Below are positions 1-6,089 of a stretch of 6,741 nt of DNA, one piece after another. The notes under the pieces are model-generated. The model worked only from the letters and a program-made list of their open reading frames with translations, was not told the DNA's origin and did not search any database. The stretch lies in assembly GCA_015662785.1 (NCBI GenBank), contig DQTM01000063.1, forward strand, positions 1 through 6,741, in the 5' to 3' direction. The position numbers and the translations under genes are program-made. The DNA comes from Sulfurospirillum arcachonense (GTDB taxonomy: Bacteria; Campylobacterota; Campylobacteria; Campylobacterales; Sulfurospirillaceae). How positions within the stretch are numbered: the stretch's first letter is position 1; each line of letters begins with the position of its first letter.

Positions 1-90
1 CAATAAGGTGGCTTAAAATTTTTACTAAACACCCCTTAAGCACAAGCATAGGTAATCTTTAGAAATCTCTATTGCATAATTTGGGTTTAA

Positions 91-669
91 AAAAATAGTA
101 ATTATATAAGAGAATTAAATGATGTTATAAATCAAACAATAGATATAGATCTACTTGAAAAGGGTTTAGTTAAAGTAAATTATATTGATAAACTAAAAAA
201 ACTGCTTGTTTTAGTGAGTCAAGTAAATCCATCAGGCTTAAATATCACAAAGCTATCATCTTCTATGAATTTAAGTAGAAATACAATCTATGCCTATCTA
301 AGACACCTAGAAATTGGGGGGCTTTTAAATACGCTTAGTAGTAAAAAAAGTGTGAGTAAATTAGCTAAAGCAGAAAAATTATGTCTTAAAAATACAAATA
401 TATCTTATGCTTTAGCAATTGAAGAGAAGATAGAGTATATACGTGAGACATTTTTCGTTTCTCAACTAAAAGAAGATTTTTCATTGAGATTAAATAGTTA
501 TGGTGATTTTATATTAGATGATAAATATATTTTGCAAATAGGAATTAAAAATAGAGACTTAAAGCAAATTAGCATAGAAAATTCACAAAACAATTACTTG
601 GTAATAGATACTGATAGTACGGAAGATAAGTTTAAAATACCCCTTTGGTTATTTGGGTTTTTGTATTAA
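91..669 (+). pseudogene. C-terminal remnant of AAA-type ATPase with DUF4143 region (5' part lost)
   Basis: This open frame runs from the codon after a TAA at 88-90 to TAA at 667-669 (192 codons). It resembles the C-terminal half of the AAA/DUF4143 ATPases common in Campylobacterota. Visible elements are an N-Y-I-R-E-L-N-D-V-I-N segment ending in I-D-I-D-L, a K-L-K-K-L-L helix, a winged-helix-like stretch (L-S-R-N-T-I-Y-A-Y-L-R-H-L-E), an R-E-T-F-F-V-S-Q-L motif, and the typical family ending I-P-L-W-L-F-G-F-L-Y. Full-length members are roughly 380-420 residues, so the Walker A/B ATPase half is missing. No frame of 1-90 encodes it; all three carry several stops. Matching residues begin almost at codon 91, yet no ATG, GTG or TTG occurs in frame before GTG 214, which would cut into the helical region. 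A short protein from GTG 214 is possible but has no convincing Shine-Dalgarno. Family function is unclear; members are often linked to toxin-antitoxin or accessory loci. I infer a decayed gene. Confidence 0.75.
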
Positions 670-670
670 G

Positions 671-700
671 TAAAAGGAAATCACTTTAGATTTCCTTTTA
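671..700. terminator. Bidirectional intrinsic terminator-like hairpin between convergent genes
   Basis: A perfect inverted repeat has arms TAAAAGGAAATC (671-682) and GATTTCCTTTTA (689-700), giving a 12-bp stem with a 6-nt loop (ACTTTA). It starts one base after the stop of the ATPase remnant and lies 19 bp beyond the ftsZ stop on the other strand. The descending arm ends in TTTTA on both strands, so it can serve both directions, although no long U tract follows the stem. Position between converging 3' ends is the main support for a terminator role. The intact symmetry contrasts with the decayed gene beside it, which fits selection by ftsZ transcription. Confidence 0.65.
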
Positions 701-719
701 TGGAGAGAAGTTATGGGTT

Positions 720-1847
720 TTAGTCCATTTGGTGACGGATATATGTAGGGATATCAAGATAATCTTCTTGTCCCTCATAACCACCACTTACTTTTTTAAG
801 ACGAGTTATACGCTCTTTTTTAACAGCCTCTTGAGACTCATTAAGTAGTTTTAACTCTTTTGTTTTTTCTATTTTATTTTCAAAACCAGTTGCTACGATA
901 GTGACTTTTACACTATCATCAGCCATAGTATCATCTGTTGTAGTTCCAAAAATTACATCAGCATCTTCATCAGCACTCTCATAAAGAACACTCATCGCTT
1001 CACTTATGTCTGAAAGAGGACAAGTTGATGGGATATGAAAGTGTATAAGAACTCCTAAAGCACCATTTATAGACATGTTATCTAGTAGTGGTGATTCTAT
1101 TGCACTTTTTACAGCTTCGCTAGCAGCTCCTTCGCCACTACTCTCTCCAACACCCATAAGTGCCATACCTCTATGACTCATAACTGTTTTAACATCAGCA
1201 AAGTCAACATTTATATCACTAGCACCAGAAGAAAGAACTACTTGGCTCATACCACTAACAGCACGACTAAGTACATCATCTACTATTTTGAAGCTATCTT
1301 TTATTCCTAAACCACGGTCAACAATAGAAAGAAGTTTGTCATTAGGAATAACCACTATAGAGTCACTCTCTTTTTTAAGCTCATTCAAACCTGCTTCTGC
1401 AAGCTTCATTCTTTTACGACCTTCAAACATAAAAGGTTTTGTTGCTACTGAAACAGTTAAGGCACCAATTTCTTTTGCAGCCTGAGCGATGATAGGAGCT
1501 GCACCAGTACCAGTTCCACCACCAAGCCCACTAGCTACATAAACTATATCTGCACCTTCAAGCGCACTTTTGATTTCTTCATAACTTTCTAGTGCAGACT
1601 CTTTACCAACTTCCGGTTGCATTCCAGCTCCAAGACCTTTAGTCTTTTTTTCTCCAAGTTGTAGTTTTGTAGTGGCTTTTGAGTGATCAAGTGCTTGAGC
1701 ATCAGTATTTGCAACTATTAAGTCAATTCCAGTTACTCCTTGTGCTATCATATGGTTAACCATATTTCCACCACCACCACCAACACCGATGACTTTTATC
1801 TTCGCTCCATAAACATTTTTTGCTTCTTCTATACTAAAACCACTCAT
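720..1847 (-). CDS. ftsZ: Cell division protein FtsZ (tubulin-like GTPase)
   Basis: FtsZ polymerises with GTP into the cytoplasmic Z ring that organises septum building. The chosen product is 375 residues. It shows the N-terminal glycine-rich nucleotide loop I-K-V-I-G-V-G-G-G-G-G-N (about 17-28), the tubulin signature G-G-G-T-G-T-G (109-115), the F-E-G-R-K-R-M segment (141-147), and the catalytic T7 loop N213-V-D215-F-A-D218. A short charged linker (about 322-361) leads to the conserved C-terminal peptide D-Y-L-D-I-P-T-Y-I-R (362-371) that binds FtsA. All catalytic residues are present and the length is normal. The frame stays open to an upstream start at 1883, but the ATG at 1847-1845 is preferred: AGGAG sits 5 nt before it, homologues begin near this point, and the 12 extra residues would overlap ftsA. 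It is the last gene of the PpiD-like - ftsA - ftsZ operon, 8 bp after the ftsA stop codon begins its downstream gap. Confidence 0.98.
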   Translation of the reverse strand: MSGFSIEEAKNVYGAKIKVIGVGGGGGNMVNHMIAQGVTGIDLIVANTDAQALDHSKATTKLQLGEKKTKGLGAGMQPEVGKESALESYEEIKSALEGADIVYVASGLGGGTGTGAAPIIAQAAKEIGALTVSVATKPFMFEGRKRMKLAEAGLNELKKESDSIVVIPNDKLLSIVDRGLGIKDSFKIVDDVLSRAVSGMSQVVLSSGASDINVDFADVKTVMSHRGMALMGVGESSGEGAASEAVKSAIESPLLDNMSINGALGVLIHFHIPSTCPLSDISEAMSVLYESADEDADVIFGTTTDDTMADDSVKVTIVATGFENKIEKTKELKLLNESQEAVKKERITRLKKVSGGYEGQEDYLDIPTYIRHQMD

Positions 1848-1852
1848 TTTCT

Positions 1853-1857
1853 CTCCT
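1853..1857 (-). promoter_or_regulatory. ftsZ Shine-Dalgarno overlapping the ftsA stop codon
   Basis: On the minus strand the sequence reads TTTAGGAGAGAAAATG. AGGAG lies 5 nt before the ftsZ ATG at 1847-1845. The TAG stop of ftsA (1858-1856) supplies its first two bases (TAGGAG). This fixes the ftsZ start and implies that ribosomes terminating on ftsA sit on the ftsZ initiation site, which favours translational coupling. Confidence 0.85.
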
Positions 1858-3220
1858 AAAATAGTTGTGTAATACGGTTCCAAACTCTACTCATAAAACC
1901 GTCTTTTTGTTCTTTTTCATCTATGTTTGCTATGTTTGCTAGTTTATCCCTAGCACTTTCTATTCCACTATTGTCGTTTGTAAGCGTGTCCGTATCTTCT
2001 CCATTTAGAACATCTTGTACATTTTTACTTGGTGCTATTGCTTCATTTTTATATCTGAGTTTTTTATTTGAATCTATTTCATAAGGTGTAAAATGTCCAG
2101 CTCCATAAAGCACAAGACCAATGGCAGTTGAATACCCTGGATCTCTTAGTGTTTCAAAAAGTCCATCCATCTCTTTTGGTTTTGCAACTCTTATAGGCAT
2201 ATTATCAAATATAGCAGAAGCTAACTCTCTAATACCTTCTAGCTTTGTCATACCACCTGTTAGAACTACTCCAGCTCCAAGTTGATCTTTATAGCCACTA
2301 TCTTCTAATGATTTAGCCAATATCATAAGTGTCTCTTCTACACGAACATAGATAACATTTGATACTATGTCTAAAGATACTTCATGTGTCGAGCCATCAT
2401 CTCCGATGACAGGAAGTTCTATAAGGTCACTAGAGTTTCCATGAAGTGAACCATAGTTTATTTTTATGTTCTCAGCAGCGCCTAATGGTGTGTGAAGTGC
2501 TGTTGAAAGATCGTTTGTTATGTTAAGTGAACCAACACCCAAAAAGTCGTTATATCTTACTGCACTATTAGTATGAACAACAAGATTACATGTAGCACCA
2601 CCAACATCAATGACTGCAACACCAAGCTCTTTTTCATCATCATTTAGAACAGCTATACTAGAAGCATAACCTCCTAGAACTACATTGTCTATCTCAACAC
2701 CTGCTGATTTAACAGCTTTTTCTAGGTTGCTTAGTGATGATTTTTGTGCTGAAATTATATGTGTTTGAACTTCTAGTCTAGCGCCACTCATTCCTAATGG
2801 ATCTTCTATAAACTCTTGGTCATCTACTTTGAAGTTGTATGGGAGTATATGAAGTTTTTCATATTCGTTTGGTATGTTTGCATTGTGGTCTGCCATTTGC
2901 ATAGCACGGTTTATTTCTCGTACGCCAATGTTACGATTAGGAATGTTCACAACGCCACTACTATCGATACTTTTTGTATACGCTCCAGAGATAGAGACAA
3001 CCACTTTTTCATATTGGGTGCCTGCTACTCTTTTTGCATCATTTAGTGCATTTTTGATAGATTTTGAAGCTAGTTCAATGTTGGTAATGATTCCCTTTTT
3101 AAGCCCTTGTGACTTTGCGATACCAGCACCAAGGATTTTTATGTCATCATCTGTTTTTTCAGCAATGATAGCACAAATCTTACTTGAACCAATGTCGATA
3201 CCTAAAATCTTAGTACTCAA
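1856..3220 (-). CDS. ftsA: Cell division protein FtsA (actin-like ATPase, Z-ring membrane anchor)
   Basis: FtsA binds the FtsZ C-terminal peptide and tethers the Z ring to the inner membrane. The 454-residue product has the actin/Hsp70 phosphate-1 motif L-G-I-D-I-G-S-S-K-I-C (6-16), an SHS2-type 1C domain region (about 84-165), the phosphate-2 motif V-I-D-V-G-G-A-T-C-N-L (203-213), and the adenosine motif G-V-V-L-T-G-G-M-T-K-L-E-G-I (317-330). A low-complexity acidic linker (about 380-438) follows. The protein ends in an amphipathic membrane-targeting helix, G-F-M-S-R-V-W-N-R-I-T-Q-L-F (441-454). Length is slightly above the E. coli protein (about 420), mostly in that linker. The start is TTG at 3220-3218: AAAGGA precedes it by 6 nt, the frame begins there in register with the family start, and no ATG occurs before residue 108. 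TTG directly follows the TAA of the PpiD-like gene, and the stop overlaps the ftsZ ribosome site. The product is therefore almost certainly co-translated with both neighbours. Confidence 0.97.
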   Translation of the reverse strand: MSTKILGIDIGSSKICAIIAEKTDDDIKILGAGIAKSQGLKKGIITNIELASKSIKNALNDAKRVAGTQYEKVVVSISGAYTKSIDSSGVVNIPNRNIGVREINRAMQMADHNANIPNEYEKLHILPYNFKVDDQEFIEDPLGMSGARLEVQTHIISAQKSSLSNLEKAVKSAGVEIDNVVLGGYASSIAVLNDDEKELGVAVIDVGGATCNLVVHTNSAVRYNDFLGVGSLNITNDLSTALHTPLGAAENIKINYGSLHGNSSDLIELPVIGDDGSTHEVSLDIVSNVIYVRVEETLMILAKSLEDSGYKDQLGAGVVLTGGMTKLEGIRELASAIFDNMPIRVAKPKEMDGLFETLRDPGYSTAIGLVLYGAGHFTPYEIDSNKKLRYKNEAIAPSKNVQDVLNGEDTDTLTNDNSGIESARDKLANIANIDEKEQKDGFMSRVWNRITQLF

Positions 3221-4681
3221 TTAGTTTCCTTTATAGTATTGTTCTATATCGTATCTTTTCTTTAGGTTAACTACTAAGTTTTGACTAATTTCAGCTTGTT
3301 TCATCTGAGAAATGTTGTCATTTACAAGTGTAGTATACTTTTCTACTTTCTCATTACTAAGCAAGTTTTGTTCCAATATTTGATATAAAACCGCCTTGTT
3401 ACCGATAATTTTAAAGTTTCTAGCTTTATTGTTATCAAAAACAAAGTTTATGAACTCTAAGCTCTCTGCTTCACTAAGTCCAGCTATCTTTTTTCCACCT
3501 TCTCTACTAACAAATCCTATATCTTGACCTTTAAAAATACCTAGTCTAGCTTCTGCTTTTTTCTCTAATGCAGTTACTTTTTTCTCAGATTGTAATTGAA
3601 CCAATATATCAGCTTTTGCATCTATATAAGGCTTTGGAAGAGGGTTGTTTACACTTTTTAGTTTAACAACTATATAACCATTTTCAGTTTCTATTGGTTT
3701 TAGAACAGTTCCAATATTGATAGTTGCTAGTTTTTCAACAGGGAAAGCAGTATCACTTACTTTTACATTTTTTGTTCCTGTTGCATTCATTTGAGATTTT
3801 TTAAATAACAAGTAAGTCTCTAAAGCTTCTCTTTTAGATAGTTTTAGTCGATAATCTTTTTCAACGTCTACTCTTGCATCAGCTAAACTGAGTATTTTTC
3901 CTTCAGTTGACTTATAGTTATGCCTGTTCTCTTTATAAAAAGTTTCTAACTTATTCTCATCTATGTCTTTAGTAGAAAGCTTTATAGTTATAGTTTCTAA
4001 GTCGTAACTCTTTTCGCTTAAGTAATTTGTTTTATGCTCATCCCAATACTTTTTGATTTCATCTTCATTTACAACTGCTTCACTCTGGTCAAGATAGATA
4101 ATATCAACTGCAAGTCTATCTTTCATGAACATTGATGATACAAATAGTTCTCTTTCTGCTTTAGTTGGAGTTAACTTCAGAATACTTTGTACTTTAGATA
4201 ACAAAATTTGTTTTTTAAGTCCAGTCTCATAATCTTTTGCTTTTATTTGTGATTGTTTTATAACTCTATAATAAGTCTCTTTATCAAATACCCCATCTTT
4301 TTGAAAAGCGGTATCTGTTGCTAAAGCATTTTTAACTTCATCATCAGTTGCACGTAGACCAATCTCATCTGCATAAGCTAAGATAAGAGTTTCGTTGATG
4401 ACACTCTCTATAACCATCTTCTCTAGACCCATTTGGTCAGCTTTTTCTTGAGTAAGTCCACCACCTAACATGTTATTGTAAAAGTTGTAGTAGTTAGCAT
4501 AAGCTACTTGATACTCTTGAACTGTTATTTTTCTATTCCCAACTTTTGCTATTGCTGAAGCACGATCTGAATTAAAATCATAAGCTCCCCAACCAACAAA
4601 ACCCGCACCAACAAACGCTATTACGCTTATCCAAATTGTTACAACTAAGTATTTTTTGTGACGTTGCATCCAAGTGATCAT
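3221..4681 (-). CDS. PpiD-like membrane-anchored periplasmic SurA_N/peptidylprolyl isomerase family protein
   Basis: The 486-residue protein has a short basic cytoplasmic tail (M-I-T-W-M-Q-R-H-K-K) and one transmembrane helix at about 11-31. A SurA_N/PpiD-type chaperone region follows (about 40-185), with typical K-V-G-N-R-K-I-T-V-Q-E-Y and an I-N-E-T-L-I-L-A-Y-A-D-E-I-G-L core (95-109). The rest is predicted periplasmic. Related proteins are annotated PpiD or peptidylprolyl isomerase and help fold exported proteins. The parvulin core is not recognisable: only a stretch like its last strand is visible (I-G-T-V-L-K-P-I-E-T-E-N-G-Y-I-V-V-K-L, 323-341), without the usual A-R-H-I-L-V and G-G-D-L-G-W parts. 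A chaperone role is thus more likely than isomerase activity. It is shorter than E. coli PpiD (623). The ATG start is supported by AAGGGA 5 nt upstream; Met5 is a weaker alternative. First gene of the operon with ftsA and ftsZ, an order also recalled from Helicobacter (HP0977-HP0979). Confidence 0.9.
   Translation of the reverse strand: MITWMQRHKKYLVVTIWISVIAFVGAGFVGWGAYDFNSDRASAIAKVGNRKITVQEYQVAYANYYNFYNNMLGGGLTQEKADQMGLEKMVIESVINETLILAYADEIGLRATDDEVKNALATDTAFQKDGVFDKETYYRVIKQSQIKAKDYETGLKKQILLSKVQSILKLTPTKAERELFVSSMFMKDRLAVDIIYLDQSEAVVNEDEIKKYWDEHKTNYLSEKSYDLETITIKLSTKDIDENKLETFYKENRHNYKSTEGKILSLADARVDVEKDYRLKLSKREALETYLLFKKSQMNATGTKNVKVSDTAFPVEKLATINIGTVLKPIETENGYIVVKLKSVNNPLPKPYIDAKADILVQLQSEKKVTALEKKAEARLGIFKGQDIGFVSREGGKKIAGLSEAESLEFINFVFDNNKARNFKIIGNKAVLYQILEQNLLSNEKVEKYTTLVNDNISQMKQAEISQNLVVNLKKRYDIEQYYKGN
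3227..3232 (-). promoter_or_regulatory. ftsA Shine-Dalgarno inside the 3' end of the PpiD-like gene
   Basis: AAAGGA on the minus strand encodes the K-G of the last codons (K-G-N-stop) of the upstream gene and lies 6 nt before the TTG start of ftsA. The junction reads TAATTG, stop then start with no base between. The site decides for the unusual TTG start, since no alternative start with a ribosome site exists nearby. Confidence 0.75.
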
Positions 4682-4720
4682 CTACATCCCTTTTGAGCTT
4701 ATTTAAAGCCCTATTTATTT

Positions 4721-4729
4721 TGGTATAAT
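4721..4729 (+). promoter_or_regulatory. Extended -10 promoter of bioA
   Basis: TGGTATAAT gives a perfect TATAAT (4724-4729) preceded by a TGN extension. Transcription would start near 4736, leaving about 46 nt of leader before the bioA ATG at 4782. No good -35 hexamer stands at 16-18 bp, but AT-rich runs lie upstream, as is common for sigma-70-type promoters of Campylobacterota. This placement also argues against the upstream TTG at 4740 being the bioA start, because it would leave almost no leader. Confidence 0.65.
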
Positions 4730-4733
4730 TCTA
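4728..4733 (-). promoter_or_regulatory. Candidate -10 element for the PpiD-like - ftsA - ftsZ operon
   Basis: On the minus strand TAGAAT (5 of 6 matches to TATAAT) lies about 47 bp before the start codon of the PpiD-like gene, giving a leader of about 40 nt. It partly overlaps the bioA -10 on the other strand. No clear -35 is visible, which is usual for the housekeeping sigma factor in this group. In a region this AT-rich, other positions such as TTAAAT nearer the gene are also possible. The leader also contains a minimal ATG-TAG (4687-4682) just before the real start. Confidence 0.3.
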
Positions 4734-4771
4734 TCTATTTTGTTATTAAACGACCATAAAGTCGGAGATTT

Positions 4772-4777
4772 GGAGAG
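4772..4777 (+). promoter_or_regulatory. bioA Shine-Dalgarno
   Basis: GGAGAG precedes the ATG at 4782 by 4 nt (6 nt when counted from GGAG). It selects this ATG over the in-frame TTG at 4740, which has no ribosome site and sits almost on the predicted transcription start. Confidence 0.8.
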
Positions 4778-4781
4778 AAAA

Positions 4782-6089
4782 ATGAGTAAAAAAAGTGTAG
4801 ATTTAGTCAAAAAAGATTTAGAACATATCTGGCACCCTTGTACGCAGATGAAAGATTATGAAAAACTGCCTCTGATTCCTATTAAAAAAGGTAAAGGAAT
4901 TTACCTATATGATTATGATGACAACAAATACATAGATTCTATAAGCTCATGGTGGGTCAATATTTTTGGACATTCAAACCCATATATAAACGAAAAGCTA
5001 AAAAATCAAATTGATGATTTAGAACATGTAATACTAACGTGTTTTACTCACGCTCCTATAGTTACGTTATCAAAAAGACTGGTAGAAATTACACCAAAAG
5101 GCTTAGAAAAGGTCTTTTATGCAGATAACGGTTCAAGTGCAGTTGAAGTTGCCTTGAAAATGAGTTACCAATACCACAAAAACAGAGGTGAAACAAGACC
5201 TTACTTTTTATCTCTGCAAAACGGATACCATGGTGAAACCATAGGAGCACTTTCAGTGAGTGATGTTGGACTTTATAAAGACACATTTGAGAGCATATTG
5301 CTTAAAACACTCCAAGTACCAGTGCCAAAAGACCAAAGTGAAGATTCTGCAAAAGAGGCTTCAATAAAACTTGAAGAGCTTTTAAAGGAGCGCTCACATG
5401 AAATATCCGGTTTTATATTGGAGCCTCTTATACAGTGTGCTGGAAGTATGCATATGTATGCACCTTTGTATCTTACATTGGCTCGTGAACTCTGTACAAA
5501 GTATGGAATCCACTTAATAGCAGATGAAATTGCTTCAGGTTTTGGAAGAACAGGAACTATGTTTGGTTGTAACCAAGCTAACATCACTCCAGACTTTATG
5601 ACACTGAGCAAAGGCTTAACTGGTGGCTATCTTCCCCTTTCTTGTGTACTAACAACTAACGCTATTTATGATGCTTTTTATGGAGAATATAGTGATAACA
5701 AAGCTTTTTTACACTCACATAGTTTTACAGGAAATCCACTTAGTTGTAGTGTGGCAAATGCAACGTTAGATATTTTTGAAAAAGATGATGTTATAAATGA
5801 GAACAAAAAACTTAGTATATATATAAGTAAGAAGTTAGAGAGATTTAAAGATCTAAAAAATGTAGAAAACATAAGACAACTTGGTATGGTTGCAGCTGTT
5901 GACATAAAAGGTTATAAACCAGAGAAAAGGATTGGATTAAAAGTATTTGATTATGCGTTAGAGCGTGGTGTGTTTTTAAGACCACTTGGCAATGTTGTTT
6001 ACTTCATGCCTCCATATGTTATTACATGTAAAGAAATTGATCAGATGATGGATGTGGCATATGATGCTATAAAGGCTTTACATGTATAG
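4782..6089 (+). CDS. bioA: Adenosylmethionine-8-amino-7-oxononanoate aminotransferase (BioA, DAPA synthase)
   Basis: BioA is a cytosolic PLP enzyme that transfers an amino group, normally from S-adenosylmethionine, to 7-keto-8-aminopelargonate (KAPA) to give 7,8-diaminopelargonate in biotin synthesis. The 435-residue product is a class-III aminotransferase of normal length. It has the BioA-type N-terminus with W-H-P-C-T-Q-M (17-23), the S-S-W-W substrate-pocket segment (55-58), G-S-S-A-V-E-V-A (117-124) contacting the cofactor phosphate, and G-Y-H-G-E-T (148-153). The PLP-ring aspartate is D248 in A-D-E-I-A-S-G-F-G-R-T-G, and the Schiff-base lysine is K277 in L-S-K-G-L-T-G-G-Y. H-S-F-T-G-N-P-L (313-320) and the C-terminal R400-P-L-G follow. 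The BioA-specific tryptophans and W-H-P motif favour BioA over other class-III aminotransferases. Some BioA-like enzymes use lysine as donor; I cannot settle the donor by eye. It diverges from the PpiD-like operon and overlaps the downstream hydrolase gene by 8 bp. Confidence 0.95.
   Translation: MSKKSVDLVKKDLEHIWHPCTQMKDYEKLPLIPIKKGKGIYLYDYDDNKYIDSISSWWVNIFGHSNPYINEKLKNQIDDLEHVILTCFTHAPIVTLSKRLVEITPKGLEKVFYADNGSSAVEVALKMSYQYHKNRGETRPYFLSLQNGYHGETIGALSVSDVGLYKDTFESILLKTLQVPVPKDQSEDSAKEASIKLEELLKERSHEISGFILEPLIQCAGSMHMYAPLYLTLARELCTKYGIHLIADEIASGFGRTGTMFGCNQANITPDFMTLSKGLTGGYLPLSCVLTTNAIYDAFYGEYSDNKAFLHSHSFTGNPLSCSVANATLDIFEKDDVINENKKLSIYISKKLERFKDLKNVENIRQLGMVAAVDIKGYKPEKRIGLKVFDYALERGVFLRPLGNVVYFMPPYVITCKEIDQMMDVAYDAIKALHV
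6071..6075 (+). promoter_or_regulatory. Shine-Dalgarno of the hydrolase gene, inside bioA
   Basis: AAAGG lies within the last codons of bioA, 6 nt before the ATG at 6082. It supports this start and the 8-bp overlap with bioA, and implies translation on the bioA mRNA. Confidence 0.6.

Noticed and set aside
1288..1485. Antisense open frame over ftsZ
   Set aside because: Shadow of the conserved FtsZ core; no start signal or family features.
1848..1883. N-terminal extension of ftsZ (12 extra residues)
   Set aside because: It overlaps the ftsA 3' end, has no ribosome site at its start, and the family begins near M-S-G-F-S; AGGAG points to the ATG at 1847.
2816..3224. Antisense open frames over ftsA
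   Set aside because: They lie opposite a strongly conserved coding frame, are rich in hydrophobic and Cys/Phe runs typical of shadow frames, and have no ribosome site.
4735..4760. BirA-type operator near the bioA start (TTGTTATTAAAC)
   Set aside because: Only a loose half-site; no matching inverted half at the spacing known for BirA sites.
4740..4781. bioA extension starting at TTG 4740
   Set aside because: It lies only about 4 bp after the predicted transcription start, lacks a ribosome site, and the added residues do not look like BioA.
5089..5905. Three minus-strand open frames inside bioA
   Set aside because: All lie opposite conserved BioA motifs, and none shows a ribosome site or recognisable domain.
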